From: Candidatus Xiphinematobacter sp. Idaho Grape | GTDB lineage: Bacteria; Verrucomicrobiota; Verrucomicrobiia; Chthoniobacterales; Xiphinematobacteraceae | Reading direction: 5' to 3' | DNA length: 64,000 nt | Assembly: GCF_001318295.1 (NCBI RefSeq) | Contig: NZ_CP012665.1 | Coordinates: 124,001-188,000 of the forward strand | Part shown: positions 1 to 10,064 of the stretch, one piece after another | Numbering within the stretch: the stretch's first letter is position 1 | Layout of the letters: each line of letters begins with the position of its first letter | Notes under the pieces: generated by a model | What the model saw: only the letters and a program-made list of their open reading frames with translations | What the model was told of the DNA's origin: nothing | Databases searched by the model: none | Program-made: the position numbers and the translations under genes

Positions 1-1441
1 GGATTCCCCCTACTAGTCCTACTCGAATTCCTTTTCCTGTTAGGCGGAGATCGGCATTATCCTGGCGGAGGAGTAGACGAAATTCAGCCCGGCTAGTGAA
101 CATCCGATAAGGTTCTAGTGTTCCACGGGTTACTAAATCATCTACCAACACCCCTATATAGGCTTCAGAGCGTGATAATATCCACGGTGGCCTACCTTGC
201 ACCTGTAAAGCAGCGTTTGCACCAGCCACAAGTCCTTGAGCTGCAGCCTCTTCATAGCCAGAACTTCCATTGATCTGACCAGCAAAATACAATCCAGTAA
301 CCTGATGGGTCTCCAAAGTGCGCTTTAATTGTGTGGGTGGACAATAATCGTACTCTACGGCATATCCTGGCCTGAGAAGCTCTGCGTTTTCTAGGCCACG
401 AATGCTCCGTATCAGTTCATATTGTACCCCAAAAGGCAGGCTGGTAGAGACACCGTTCACGTAGACCTCATCTGTGTGATGCCCTTCTGGTTCCAGAAAA
501 ACCTGGTGCTGGGACTTATCAGCAAATTTTACCACCTTGTCCTCTATAGAGGGACAATATCTAGGCCCCACCCCCTCAATACGTCCATTATAAAGAGGAG
601 ACTGATGGAGGTTCTCTCGAACAATCGCGTGTGTCTTTTCATTAGTACAAGTAATCCAACAGGGAATTTGCTTCACGTGAAACCTTCCATGCTTCCAAGC
701 ATTAAGGGTAAAGATATCATTTACACCTCGTTTTAGGGTATGAGAGATGGCACTAAAAAGTGGAGGGGGCTCTTCGCCATCCTGTCGCTGACAGGCTTCA
801 AAGTGGATAGATTTTGCCAGAAGGCGGCAGGGTGTGCCTGTCTTGAACCGACCAATTTCAAACCCCAACTCCTGCAGGCATTTACTTAACCCTGAAGCTG
901 TCTCTCCCAGTCTTCCTCCTTCTTGATTGCATGTGCCAACATGCAACAACCCTTGCAAAAAGGTGCCTGTGGTAACCACCGCAGCTGATGTACGGTAACA
1001 GACTCCCAATTGCGTCCTAATACCAACTATGCGTCGTTCCTCAACATAGAGATGAGCCACAGCCGCCTGATGAATCTTCAGCTCTGGCTCCCTTTCCAGT
1101 AAAGCCTTCACCCGAAATTGGTAGGCCTTTTTGTCACATTGGGCTCTCGGTGCCCGGACGCTGGGGCCTTTGCGCATATTGAGCATGCGGAACTGGATAC
1201 CTGTGGCATCTGTATTCAGTCCCATTATCCCCCCCAAGGCATCAATTTCCCGAACTATGTTTCCTTTGGCCAATCCACCGATTGCAGGATTACAAGACAT
1301 CTGGGCAATAGTATCTGCATTCTGAGTCAGCAAAAGAGTGCGACACCCTAACCGCACAGAGGCCATGGCCGCCTCTACTCCGGCGTGCCCGGCACCGATT
1401 ACTACTACATCAAAGTTCTCGGGATAGTTGAAGACTGACAT
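1..1441 (-). CDS. mnmG: tRNA uridine-5-carboxymethylaminomethyl modification enzyme MnmG (GidA), 3' part outside window
   Basis: With MnmE, MnmG uses FAD and folate to install the carboxymethylaminomethyl group on U34 of certain tRNAs in the cytoplasm. Reading the minus strand from ATG at 1441 gives 480 open codons to the window edge. The N-terminus has the FAD-binding GAGHAG at residues 16-21 and the family motif CNPAIGG at 50-56. Further on are a [17 protein letters not shown] block and [20 protein letters not shown], both hallmarks of MnmG. Family members are about 620 residues, so roughly the last 140 lie to the left of this window. No frameshift is visible in the part present. The neighbouring mnmE/rsmG genes are not seen. 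Identification is secure; only the 3' end is missing. Confidence 0.96.
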   Translation of the reverse strand, partial: MSVFNYPENFDVVVIGAGHAGVEAAMASVRLGCRTLLLTQNADTIAQMSCNPAIGGLAKGNIVREIDALGGIMGLNTDATGIQFRMLNMRKGPSVRAPRAQCDKKAYQFRVKALLEREPELKIHQAAVAHLYVEERRIVGIRTQLGVCYRTSAAVVTTGTFLQGLLHVGTCNQEGGRLGETASGLSKCLQELGFEIGRFKTGTPCRLLAKSIHFEACQRQDGEEPPPLFSAISHTLKRGVNDIFTLNAWKHGRFHVKQIPCWITCTNEKTHAIVRENLHQSPLYNGRIEGVGPRYCPSIEDKVVKFADKSQHQVFLEPEGHHTDEVYVNGVSTSLPFGVQYELIRSIRGLENAELLRPGYAVEYDYCPPTQLKRTLETHQVTGLYFAGQINGSSGYEEAAAQGLVAGANAALQVQGRPPWILSRSEAYIGVLVDDLVTRGTLEPYRMFTSRAEFRLLLRQDNADLRLTGKGIRVGLVGGI

Positions 1442-2009
1442 GTCTACTTTATCTTTATGAAGGAAGTAAGCACCCAGCAGTAGATCAGTAAATTACTGAA
1501 AGTCGAGCTTACTCACCGCATCAAAAAAACAAGCGGGATCACTCGCTGAGAACGAGTTTCTCTATACTGTCCTGTTTAGCCCGAAGCTCTAGAGAGTGTT
1601 CCCTCTCTCCGAAGAGCGTTGGCTTCCTCCGTCACTCTCGATATTAGGGAGGGGCATGACAAGAAACTTCCGAATACTCGAGTGGGAAAACACATAGAGA
1701 CTTATGTCTAACTTTATCGTCATCGGCAGTTTATCTAGTTGCGTAAGACTTGTCAGACCTTTCTGCCAATGGAACTCGAAGCGGAGATTTCAAGAGAGAA
1801 CAATAGCACCTCCGTCCACTAAAGTTAATACGCGCTTCTTCTTATCACTTAGTAGGAAGGCAGAGGTGAGTTTCCCAGGATTGCTATTGTCAAACTGCTA
1901 GCCTTCATTGAGAATGGTGAGGCGCACTTTTGTAGTGCAATTAAGTTACGAAATAGGGTATCACGGCACGCCCAAGCCGTGCTCAAAACTCTCGAAGACA
2001 CGCGTACGG
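1442..2009. other. Long intergenic spacer between divergent mnmG and pdhA
   Basis: About 570 bp without a recognisable gene. Short open frames occur on both strands, including a TTG-started frame at 1704-1901 and a minus-strand stretch near 1540-1610 encoding a charged, helix-like peptide. None resembles a known family and each is short enough to be chance. The region must hold the promoters for mnmG and for the pdh operon. I see no convincing -35/-10 pair. Confidence 0.5.
1485..1499. promoter_or_regulatory. Perfect 7-1-7 inverted repeat upstream of mnmG
   Basis: TCAGTAA-A-TTACTGA is a perfect palindrome with a one-base centre, 43 bp upstream of the mnmG start codon. Its position suits an operator. 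However, perfect 7-bp arms are expected a few times by chance in 64 kb, so function is only a guess. Confidence 0.2.
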
Positions 2010-3107
2010 ATGAACAAAACTAGTGTTGCAAATAAAACCCAAAAGGAAGTGAATCTCCTGGACTTTTCCAAAGTTAGAACTAACGCGATATTAACATCCG
2101 ACCAGAAGGTTGGGTTTCTCCGTGGAATGATGCGCATTCGACGCTTTGAGCAGGCTGCTCTAAAATACTACAATCAGGGGTGTATGGGTGGGTTTCTTCA
2201 TCTCTATATTGGCCAAGAGGCTGTTGCCGTCGGCGCATTATCCCTCTTGAGTGTAGATGATCATGTCATTACTGCCTACCGTGACCATGGCCACGCCCTC
2301 GCCATAGGAATGGACATGAATGGGTGTATGGCCGAGCTATTTGGGAAAGCCACTGGTTGTTCAAAAGGAAAGGGTGGGTCCATGCATTTTTTTTCACCGG
2401 AAAAGCACTACTGGGGAGGACATGGGGTAGTGGGCGGACAAATCCCATTGGGATTAGGTGTTGCCTACGCTTTAAAGTACAAAAAAATCCGGGGTGCTGC
2501 GCTCTGTTTTCTAGGAGATGGGGCAATTAATCAAGGGACATACCATGAATCCCTTAATCTTGCTGGTCTTTGGGACTTGCCAGTTGTTTATATCATCGAG
2601 AACAATCAGTACTCGATGGGAACGAGCGTGGAGCGCTCTTCTGCTTTTAGGAATTGCCTGGCTCAACGCGCAGAAGGTTATGGAATTGCCTGGGATACAG
2701 CCAATGGAGAGGACCTCTATGAAGTCCGGGCAAAAACTCAGGGAGCCATTCAACGAGCCCATGAAGATTGCCGTCCCACTGTCCTAGAAGTCAGAACCTA
2801 TCGCTACTATGGACATTCGGTTGCTGATGCAAATGCAAAAAAATACAGACCCACTGAGGAAATTGAGCGCCACAAGAATTTTCACGATCCTATTCGGCTT
2901 TGGTGTGAGCGTCTACTTGATGAGGCAGTTATCACAGAAAAGCTAATAGATCAAATCGATGAGGAGGTTAAGTGTGAGGTAGAGCTTGCTGTTCAGTTTG
3001 CCACCAGAAGCCCTTCTCCAAGGGAAGAAGCCATTTTTGAAGATGTCTATTATGAAGTAGATCATGCGACCCAAGCTGGTCGTAGCGGTACACATTTTTT
3101 CCGGTAA
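2010..3107 (+). CDS. pdhA: Pyruvate dehydrogenase E1 component, alpha subunit
   Basis: E1 alpha pairs with E1 beta to decarboxylate pyruvate using thiamine diphosphate and pass the acetyl group to lipoyl-E2. The thiamine-binding signature begins with GDG at residues 169-171 and ends with NN at 198-199. YRDHGH at 90-95 and the GKGGSMHFF region around 120-128 are typical of the subunit. The open frame extends upstream to a TTG at 1908, but family length (about 350-370) and the start of homology favour ATG at 2010, giving 365 residues. No Shine-Dalgarno sequence is visible. It is the first gene of pdhA-pdhB-pdhC-lpd, 21 bp ahead of pdhB. Branched-chain 2-oxoacid dehydrogenase is the alternative, but a complete single E1-E2-E3 operon fits pyruvate best. 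Confidence 0.93.
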   Translation: MNKTSVANKTQKEVNLLDFSKVRTNAILTSDQKVGFLRGMMRIRRFEQAALKYYNQGCMGGFLHLYIGQEAVAVGALSLLSVDDHVITAYRDHGHALAIGMDMNGCMAELFGKATGCSKGKGGSMHFFSPEKHYWGGHGVVGGQIPLGLGVAYALKYKKIRGAALCFLGDGAINQGTYHESLNLAGLWDLPVVYIIENNQYSMGTSVERSSAFRNCLAQRAEGYGIAWDTANGEDLYEVRAKTQGAIQRAHEDCRPTVLEVRTYRYYGHSVADANAKKYRPTEEIERHKNFHDPIRLWCERLLDEAVITEKLIDQIDEEVKCEVELAVQFATRSPSPREEAIFEDVYYEVDHATQAGRSGTHFFR

Positions 3108-3128
3108 CTTTTTCCGATAGTTGATTTC

Positions 3129-4103
3129 ATGCCTTTGATTACCTACCGCAAAGCTCTTAATAACGCACTTGCTGAAGAACTTTTGCGTGATGAGAATGTA
3201 GTAATTGTTGGTGAGGAGGTTGCTGAATACGACGGAGCTTATAAAGTTACCGAGGGTTTGTGGAGACGTTTTGGAAGCAGGCGTGTGGTGGATACTCCCA
3301 TCAGTGAGGCTGGATTTATCGGGCTAGGAATAGGGGCCTCTATGCTAGGAATACGCCCAGTGATTGAGCTCATGTTTTGGAGTTTTGCCTACGTGGCCTT
3401 TGACCAAATCATTAACAACGCAGGATGTATTCGGTATATGTCAGGAGGTCTTATTCACCTTCCACTCGTTATCCGTGGCCCTGCGAATGGTGGAACGAAT
3501 GTAGGGGCTACTCACTCACACACTCCGGAAAATTTCATCGCTAATACTCCGGGCTTAAAGGTGGTTTGTCCAGCAACAGCCTATGATGCAAAAGGGCTAA
3601 TGAAGGCTGCTATTCGCGATAATGACCCGGTCTGTGTAATGGAAAATACCCTACTTTATGGAGAAAGCTGGGATGTCCCTGAAGAAGAGTATCTTATTCC
3701 TCTAGGCGTAGCAGATATTAAGCGCAGAGGAACAGATGTTGCACTCATCGCCCACGGTCGGGCTGTACTTACTGCTCTAAAAGCTGCTGATATCCTGGCG
3801 AGGCAGCACTGCATCCACGCAGAAGTCGTCGATCTGCGCTCCATTCGGCCACTGGATGAAGAGGCGGTCCTGAATTCTATTCGTAAGACTCACCGGGCTG
3901 TCTTAGTCGATGAGAATAGACCCTTCTGCGCAGTGTCTTCCCAGATCGCTACCCTCATTCAGGAGAAAGCCTTCGATGAATTGGATGCCCCTGTGGTTCG
4001 CGTCTGCACCTTAGATGCTCCGGCAATCTATAGCCCTGAGCTTGAGAGAGGGCAGCTTCCCACTGCGGAACGGGTGGTCAATAAAACTCTTTCTATTTGC
4101 TAA
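3129..4103 (+). CDS. pdhB: Pyruvate dehydrogenase E1 component, beta subunit
   Basis: E1 beta completes the heterotetrameric thiamine enzyme. The 324-residue product has the expected N-terminal ALNNALAEELLRDENVVIVGE-like region with acidic residues that contact thiamine, the SEAGFIGLGIGASMLGIRP block, and a C-terminal transketolase-like domain ending with PELERGQLPTAERV. Length is normal for the family. It sits 21 bp after pdhA and 40 bp before pdhC, so the three are almost certainly cotranscribed. No ribosome-binding site is obvious upstream of ATG 3129, as for the other genes of this operon. Confidence 0.94.
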   Translation: MPLITYRKALNNALAEELLRDENVVIVGEEVAEYDGAYKVTEGLWRRFGSRRVVDTPISEAGFIGLGIGASMLGIRPVIELMFWSFAYVAFDQIINNAGCIRYMSGGLIHLPLVIRGPANGGTNVGATHSHTPENFIANTPGLKVVCPATAYDAKGLMKAAIRDNDPVCVMENTLLYGESWDVPEEEYLIPLGVADIKRRGTDVALIAHGRAVLTALKAADILARQHCIHAEVVDLRSIRPLDEEAVLNSIRKTHRAVLVDENRPFCAVSSQIATLIQEKAFDELDAPVVRVCTLDAPAIYSPELERGQLPTAERVVNKTLSIC

Positions 4104-4143
4104 TAAGCCTTTCCGATCCTAATCCTATCATCCTGTACATTTT

Positions 4144-5364
4144 ATGTCCTCCATTCCCATCGAAATGCCTAAACTGAGTGATACCATGACTGAAGGGACA
4201 CTCCTTCACTGGCTTAGAGAAGAGGGTGATAAGATCGAGATTGGCGATGTGCTCGCCGAGATAGAGACTGATAAGGCCATTATGGAAATGGAAGCTTTTG
4301 ATGAAGGTGTATTAGAAAAAATTCTCGTACCGGATGGCACAAAAGTCCCAGTGGGTGCCCCAATTGCTCGACTTTCTGGGAAAACATCTGCGACTTCTCA
4401 CGCTGCTCGCTCAGCAGCTGCTCTCCACACTCCAACTATCGTCGCCTCTTCTCTACTAGCGACCCCTTCATCCCTCTCCTCTAAGTCCTATAGACGGGTA
4501 ATGGCCTCCCCGTTAGCCAAAAAGATTGCTGCAGAACTAGGAGTAGACCTTTCCCAACTTCAAGGCACCGGTCCTGGTGGACGTATTGTCTCCAGAGATG
4601 TAAAAACTATAGCAGTAAGTTGGAGCAGAGGCAGTAGTTCGTCTGCTACCTCCCCCCATATTCCAGTTCTCTCTCGCCGGATTGAACTCAGTGGTATGCG
4701 ACGCTCAATTGCCTCTAGGCTATTGGAGAGTAAAACTAAAATCCCTCACTTTTATTTGCAGTTGGAAGTGGATGCTGCACCACTCACCAGACTCCGAAAA
4801 CAACTCAGCGAAGATATGCAAGCCACTAACAATCAGAAAATTACTGTCAATGACTTTGTGCTACTTGCAGTTGCTCGTGCGGCTACCTCTTATCCTAAAA
4901 TCAATGCAACCTTCACCGGGGATGCTATCTTACAGTATGAAACCGTTCATCTAGCTATAGCAGTTGCCGTAGAGGATGGAGTAGTAACACCGGTCGTCCG
5001 AAATGCCCAAAACCTTTCCCTCCGGGAAATCAGCCTAGCTGTTAGAGATCTTGCTATTCGTGCCAGGGGAAAAAAGTTGAGACTGGAAGAGTACCAGGGA
5101 GGTACCATTACCGTTTCCAATTTAGGTGTGTATGGGATAGAGTCATTCTCCGCAATTATCAATCCTCCTCAGGCAGCCATCCTTGCTGTGGGAGCTATCG
5201 TGAAAAAGCCTGTGGTAACCTCCGAAGGTCAAATTATTGTTGGCCAACGGATGTCGCTTTCACTAAGTTGCGATCACCGCATAATAGACGGTGTTGCAGC
5301 TGCTGAGTTTCTTACAGCTTCTCGTAAATTTCTTGAAATTCCTGAATCCCTGCTTTTCTTGTAG
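4144..5364 (+). CDS. pdhC: Dihydrolipoamide acetyltransferase (E2 of pyruvate dehydrogenase)
   Basis: E2 carries the swinging lipoyl arm and transfers acetyl to CoA. Residues 1-80 form one lipoyl domain with the modified lysine K44 in [11 protein letters not shown] linker rich in Ser, Ala and Thr follows. The peripheral subunit-binding domain (about 120-155, [20 protein letters not shown] then GTGPGGRI) docks E1 and E3. The C-terminal catalytic domain ends with the active-site motif DHRIIDG. At 406 residues with a single lipoyl domain it resembles the short E2 of alphaproteobacteria and mitochondria. It lies between pdhB and lpd in one operon. Confidence 0.94.
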   Translation: MSSIPIEMPKLSDTMTEGTLLHWLREEGDKIEIGDVLAEIETDKAIMEMEAFDEGVLEKILVPDGTKVPVGAPIARLSGKTSATSHAARSAAALHTPTIVASSLLATPSSLSSKSYRRVMASPLAKKIAAELGVDLSQLQGTGPGGRIVSRDVKTIAVSWSRGSSSSATSPHIPVLSRRIELSGMRRSIASRLLESKTKIPHFYLQLEVDAAPLTRLRKQLSEDMQATNNQKITVNDFVLLAVARAATSYPKINATFTGDAILQYETVHLAIAVAVEDGVVTPVVRNAQNLSLREISLAVRDLAIRARGKKLRLEEYQGGTITVSNLGVYGIESFSAIINPPQAAILAVGAIVKKPVVTSEGQIIVGQRMSLSLSCDHRIIDGVAAAEFLTASRKFLEIPESLLFL

Positions 5365-5384
5365 TACCCTACCCTGATCCTATC

Positions 5385-6764
5385 ATGGCTTACGATCTTG
5401 TTGTTATTGGAGGAGGTCCAGCTGGCTATGTTGCTGCCATCCGCGCTGCTAAGTTGGGGAAGAAGGTTGCCTGCGTTGAGGCAACCCGGGCAGGAGGAAC
5501 CTGTTTAAACTGGGGCTGCATTCCAACAAAGTCTCTGCTACGCAACGCCGAGCTCTACCACATAGTACAACGACAAGGGGAAGAGTTTGGGCTTAAATTT
5601 GATCATCTTTCCTTTGATTGGAACAGGGTTATTGACCGTAGCAGAAAGGTAAGCGACAGACTTGCAGGAGGGATTGAACAACTATTTAGGAAGAATAATG
5701 TTGACTACATTCTTGCTAGTGGATCTATCCCTCAGGCGCACCTCGTGGAGGTAGTAGATCAGGAAGATAGGCGTAAAGTGTTAGAAACCTCTAAAATCCT
5801 TCTTGCCACCGGGGTCGTTCCACGCGAAATGGTCGGCCTACCATTTAACGACAGAACGGTTGTCAGCAGTAAGCAAGCCATGGTTCTTCCACAGCCTCCG
5901 AAGGAAATCCTCATTGTTGGAGGGGGGGCCATTGGCATTGAGTTTGCCTACTTCTTTAATGCTTTCGGCGCCAAGGTAACTGTTATAGAGGTAATGCCAA
6001 ATATTCTCCATCTAGAAGATACAGAAGTTAGCGAAGTACTGGCAACATCTCTTGCTAAACAGGGTATTCGCCTTTTGACTAGCACTAGGGTGGAAAAAGC
6101 GGAGATTAAAGGTGGAAGTGTCTACCTCACCCTTTTAGGGAAGGAGGGCGAGATGGCTCTACAGTCACCCACCGTATTGGTAGCGATTGGCGTGTCCCCC
6201 GTCCTGCCGTCTGGCGTATCGTTTGAACTTGATCAACGTGGATACCTCAAAACCGACGATTACTACGCAACCAGTGTCGATGGGGTTTATGGTGCTGGGG
6301 ATATTATTGGCCCACCATGGTTGGCTCATGTAGCCAGCTATGAGGCAATTCAGGCGGTTAATGGTATGTGGGGATTATCAAAACCCAAAAAAACTTCTGT
6401 CTTCCCAAGCTGTGTCTACTGTCAGCCCCAAGTGGCTAGTGTTGGTATGACCGAAAGGGCTGTTAAAGAAAAGGGACTGCAGTATCGGGTGGGAAAGTTT
6501 CCATTTTATGCCAGTGGAAAGGCATTAGCTGTCGGAGAAAGTGAGGGATTTGTAAAACTTATTTTTGGCGAACCCTATGGGGAACTGTTGGGAGCTCATA
6601 TCATCGGTAGTGATGCTACGGAGATCATTGCAGAACTTGGCCTCGCAATCACTCTTGAAGCCACGTTTCACGATGTGATCGATACTCTTCACGCACATCC
6701 TACCTTAAGCGAGTCCATTAAAGAAGCTGCAGAAACAGCCTATGGGTTAGCTACTCACATCTAA
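5385..6764 (+). CDS. lpd: Dihydrolipoamide dehydrogenase (E3)
   Basis: This FAD flavoprotein reoxidises the dihydrolipoyl arm of E2 and reduces NAD+. GGGPAG at residues 9-14 binds FAD. The redox-active disulfide is C40/C45 in GGTCLNWGCIPTK. A second GGGAIG motif binds NAD. The C-terminal HAHPTLSE carries the catalytic histidine. The 459-residue length is standard. It begins 20 bp after pdhC and closes the operon. As the only E3 seen here it could also serve other lipoyl complexes. A bare start context (CCTGATCCTATCATG) gives no Shine-Dalgarno. Confidence 0.95.
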   Translation: MAYDLVVIGGGPAGYVAAIRAAKLGKKVACVEATRAGGTCLNWGCIPTKSLLRNAELYHIVQRQGEEFGLKFDHLSFDWNRVIDRSRKVSDRLAGGIEQLFRKNNVDYILASGSIPQAHLVEVVDQEDRRKVLETSKILLATGVVPREMVGLPFNDRTVVSSKQAMVLPQPPKEILIVGGGAIGIEFAYFFNAFGAKVTVIEVMPNILHLEDTEVSEVLATSLAKQGIRLLTSTRVEKAEIKGGSVYLTLLGKEGEMALQSPTVLVAIGVSPVLPSGVSFELDQRGYLKTDDYYATSVDGVYGAGDIIGPPWLAHVASYEAIQAVNGMWGLSKPKKTSVFPSCVYCQPQVASVGMTERAVKEKGLQYRVGKFPFYASGKALAVGESEGFVKLIFGEPYGELLGAHIIGSDATEIIAELGLAITLEATFHDVIDTLHAHPTLSESIKEAAETAYGLATHI

Positions 6765-7089
6765 CCCAAAAACAACTCCATCCTAAATCTTCCAATTATA
6801 CAAAAAAATCGTCGAATGCATTTGCATTCCTCAAGGCATACTATCCACTAAGGGGGTTGAGTACTTGTAGTTTCCAAGTTTTTTGCGTTGGGGATGTCTA
6901 CAATTACATTCGAGAGGGATCAGTCTTGTCCTTGTGCGTAAAGGGGAGTAGCAACGCCAGGAAGGGAATATTTTGCGTGTACTTTGTGCAAAAAAGAAGT
7001 TACCGTGGATGCTGGGTGGCAGCTGCTTGTGGTGTCGTTGGTGGTGCGGCAGTGCGCTGTAGAGAAAAAAACCAGATCTTGTTTATCGC
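6765..7089. other. Intergenic spacer between lpd and the sugar permease
   Basis: About 325 bp with no recognisable gene. A 7-bp inverted repeat with a 2-base centre (GAATGCA-TT-TGCATTC, 6814-6829) lies 50 bp after lpd but has no following T-run, so it is not a convincing terminator. An open frame starting at 6857 runs into the permease gene and looks like chance. Confidence 0.4.
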
Positions 7090-8379
7090 ATGTCCAAGCT
7101 TATGAAGTCCTCGTCCTCTACTCAGCAAGCAGCCACAGCTTCTTGTGAAGAGGCTGTTGTACCGACGGCTCAGGCATTAGGTGAGGCAATGGTCGTCGTG
7201 ACTAGCCTGTTTTTTGTGTGGGGGTTTCTCACCTGCCTCAATGATATTTTGGTTCCTCATTTGAAGGCAGTGTTCAACCTTAACTATGCAGCGGCTGCAC
7301 TCGTTCAGTTTGTCTTTTTTGGTGCTTATTTTATGATGTCCCTCCCTGCTGGAAAAGTTGTAGGACGGTTAGGATACCAGCAGAGTATGGTAGTAGGGTT
7401 GCTAACAGCGGCGGCGGGAACACTGCTTTTCTATCCGGCAGCCGGTTTTGCCTCCTATCCAATTTTTCTTGGAGCCCTCTTTGTATTAGCCTCTGGGATT
7501 ACGCTTCTCCAAATAGCAGCGAATCCCTTTGTTTCCTCCTTGGGAAAGCCGGAAACTGCCTCCAGTCGATTAAACTTGACCCAAGCTTTTAACTCCCTGG
7601 GGACAACTGTCGCTCCCTCATTTGGTGGGTGGCTAATCCTGGCTGGGACAGAGGCGGGGGCCGTTATAACAGACAGGGTAGCTAGGGCTGCGTCGGTGAA
7701 AGTTCCCTATCTGATTATCACAGGGATTCTCCTGCTTATGGCTTGGTTTCTCAACAAGTTTCAATTGCCGAGGCTAGCCGCCATAGAGGGGGATCAGAAG
7801 CGCCACGGTAGCCTTGTGGAAGTACTATGCATTCCAAACCTATTTCTTGGTTGCGTTGGAATTTTTCTCTATGTGGGGGCTGAGGTAGCAATTGGGAGTT
7901 ATCTCATTAATTTTATGGGTGAATCTACCGTAGCAAGTCTCTCTCCCAGGACGGCAGCTACCTATGTATCTTATTACTGGGGTGGAGCGATGTTGGGACG
8001 CTTTCTCGGATCTCTCCTCCTTCGAAAGGTTGATGCTGCCTGGCTCCTCAGGTTCAACGCTCTTGTTGCTGCTTCGCTCTGTATGCTAGCATACGTTTCG
8101 CGCGGAACGATTGCCATGTGGGCGATACTACTGGTTGGTCTCTTCAATTCTATCATGTTCCCGAATATTTTTACCCTTAGTATTCGAGGGCTAGGACGCC
8201 TTACTAGTCATGGTTCTAGTCTGCTCATTATGGCGATTGTAGGTGGTGCCATTATCCCAGTTCTTATGGGGCGCGTGGCAGACGTTATAGGATTGCACCA
8301 ATCATTTTTTATCCCGGCAATATGCTATCTTTATATTGCCTATTATGGGTTCTATAGCTTAAAGGCCAAACGTGCTTGA
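7090..8379 (+). CDS. FucP-family MFS sugar/cation symporter
   Basis: A 429-residue integral membrane protein with about twelve hydrophobic segments. Signatures of the fucose/glucose/galactose permease family (FHS family of the MFS) are clear: LTCLNDILVPHLK around 48-59, LLQIAANPFVSSLG around 139-152 and SSRLNLTQAFNSLGTTVAP at 158-176. These proteins move fucose, glucose, galactose or N-acetylglucosamine inward with H+ or Na+. The exact sugar cannot be read from sequence. ATG at 7090 is the first start; ATG 7102 is possible. The gene stands alone upstream of gpmI, so import feeding glycolysis is a reasonable inference. It is the only sugar importer in the window. Confidence 0.88.
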   Translation: MSKLMKSSSSTQQAATASCEEAVVPTAQALGEAMVVVTSLFFVWGFLTCLNDILVPHLKAVFNLNYAAAALVQFVFFGAYFMMSLPAGKVVGRLGYQQSMVVGLLTAAAGTLLFYPAAGFASYPIFLGALFVLASGITLLQIAANPFVSSLGKPETASSRLNLTQAFNSLGTTVAPSFGGWLILAGTEAGAVITDRVARAASVKVPYLIITGILLLMAWFLNKFQLPRLAAIEGDQKRHGSLVEVLCIPNLFLGCVGIFLYVGAEVAIGSYLINFMGESTVASLSPRTAATYVSYYWGGAMLGRFLGSLLLRKVDAAWLLRFNALVAASLCMLAYVSRGTIAMWAILLVGLFNSIMFPNIFTLSIRGLGRLTSHGSSLLIMAIVGGAIIPVLMGRVADVIGLHQSFFIPAICYLYIAYYGFYSLKAKRA

Positions 8380-8497
8380 GCTATTTTTAACCTTCTGCAG
8401 AAGGAAGTAAGGTGGATGTCAAGTAGTAGGCGGACGTATCTATCCCTGAAGGGAGAAGTTAAACGGACGGGAAAAGCGCTAATTGGATCGGATCGTA

Positions 8498-10039
8498 ATG
8501 AAAAGGCCTGTTGTCCTCGTCGTTCGAGACGGTTGGGGGATTAATCCAGAAGGGAATGTTAAAGCAGTAGAAAACGGTGATGCTACTCTTCTTGCAGCGA
8601 CTCCTTACCATAACTACCTTTACGGTGCATTTCCACACAGTACACTCAGGGCAAGCGGAGAGGATGTCGGTTTGCCATCCGGACAAATGGGAAACAGTGA
8701 AGTAGGACACCTAAATTTGGGAGCGGGGCGTATTGTTTATCAAGACTTAACTCGAATCAATAAGGCCATCCAGGCAGGAGTTTTAAGCACCAACCCTGTT
8801 TTACAACAGGCTTTCTCTAAGGCGCGCTCAAACCGGCTTCACCTTTTAGGTCTTGTATCGGATGGGGGCGTCCATAGCCAACAAATGCACCTCGTAGCAC
8901 TCGCCAATGCTGCTCGTACAGCAGGAGTAGCAGAAATTTTAGTGCATGTCATTACGGATGGGCGTGATTCCCCTCCTACAAGCGGAGCGCAATATTTGAC
9001 TCAGTTATCTCAGGAGTTAAGTGCGAGCCAAGCGAGAATTGCCACCGTAGTCGGCCGCTACTTCGCTATGGATCGCGATAAGCGGTGGACAAGAAGTAAA
9101 GTAGCATGGGATGCAATAGTCTTGGGACGAGGGGAAAAGACGAAAGACTCACCGTCCATTGCGCTAGCGGGCCATTATGCAAGTGGCGAGACAGATGAAT
9201 TTATAAGACCGCTTATTTTTTTGTATGCGGACCAGCCGCGTATTCACGACGGGGACGTTGTACTTTTCTTCAATTTTCGTTCAGACCGAGCTCGGCAGCT
9301 GAGCATGGCATTTCTACAAAACGACTTCAGCGAGTTTTCTCGAGAAGTAACCCCAGCGGTGCACTACATTACACTGACCGAGTATAGCTCCGACTATAAG
9401 TGTCCAGTTATCTTTCCCCATCAGACTTTAGAAAACGTTCTTGGAGAAGCTGCTAGTAAGGCAGGACTGCATCAGCTTCGTATAGCCGAAACGGAGAAAT
9501 ATCCCCACGTTACCCACTTTTTTAACGGGGGAATAGAACAACCCTTTCTTGGAGAGGACCGTATAACCATCCCCAGTCCGAGGGAAGTTCCAACATACGA
9601 CCTAAAGCCAGAAATGAGTGCTACTGAGTTGGCGCATACCGCAGTGGAAGCTCTAGCTCACTATGATCTAGTTATCATGAATTTTGCCAACCCAGATATG
9701 GTGGGACACACCGGAGTCCTAGAAGCAGCAATTCAAGCTGTTGAAGTTGTCGATAAGGGGGTAGAGAAAGTTGTGGAAGCGACGCTTGCATTGGGTGGGT
9801 GTTTGTTGATTACAGCTGACCATGGCAATTGCGAGAAGATGCGTAATGCAGACGGGTCGGCACACACGGCCCATACAACTAATCCTGTCCACTTGGTTTT
9901 TGTTTCTAGAGATGCCTGTCGCTTTACAGTAGACAATGGGATTTTAGCAGATATTGCCCCTACGCTTTTATCTCTACTCAATCTGAAACGGCCATCCCAG
10001 ATGACAGGTAAAAATCTCCTTAGACGTAAACTGCCATAA
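8498..10039 (+). CDS. gpmI: 2,3-bisphosphoglycerate-independent phosphoglycerate mutase
   Basis: It interconverts 3- and 2-phosphoglycerate using two metal ions and a phosphoserine intermediate. Starting at ATG 8498 the product is 513 residues, the usual length. D11 in VVRDGWG is a metal ligand, S67 in GQMGNSEVGH is the phosphorylated serine, and ITADHGNCEKM near the C-terminus carries the second set of ligands. A TTG at 8483 is an in-frame but less likely start. A 14-bp palindrome (8391-8404) precedes it without obvious role. apt follows after 25 bp, so the two may share a transcript. Confidence 0.95.
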   Translation: MKRPVVLVVRDGWGINPEGNVKAVENGDATLLAATPYHNYLYGAFPHSTLRASGEDVGLPSGQMGNSEVGHLNLGAGRIVYQDLTRINKAIQAGVLSTNPVLQQAFSKARSNRLHLLGLVSDGGVHSQQMHLVALANAARTAGVAEILVHVITDGRDSPPTSGAQYLTQLSQELSASQARIATVVGRYFAMDRDKRWTRSKVAWDAIVLGRGEKTKDSPSIALAGHYASGETDEFIRPLIFLYADQPRIHDGDVVLFFNFRSDRARQLSMAFLQNDFSEFSREVTPAVHYITLTEYSSDYKCPVIFPHQTLENVLGEAASKAGLHQLRIAETEKYPHVTHFFNGGIEQPFLGEDRITIPSPREVPTYDLKPEMSATELAHTAVEALAHYDLVIMNFANPDMVGHTGVLEAAIQAVEVVDKGVEKVVEATLALGGCLLITADHGNCEKMRNADGSAHTAHTTNPVHLVFVSRDACRFTVDNGILADIAPTLLSLLNLKRPSQMTGKNLLRRKLP

Positions 10040-10064
10040 AAGTCTGCTGAGCTGAGAGCTCTTT

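Noticed and set aside
6857-7105. Open frame upstream of the sugar permease
   Set aside because: Overlaps the permease start in another frame, unusual composition, no known motif.
8391-8404. CCTTCTGCAGAAGG palindrome after the sugar permease
   Set aside because: No T-run or position-specific support; about four 14-bp palindromes are expected by chance.
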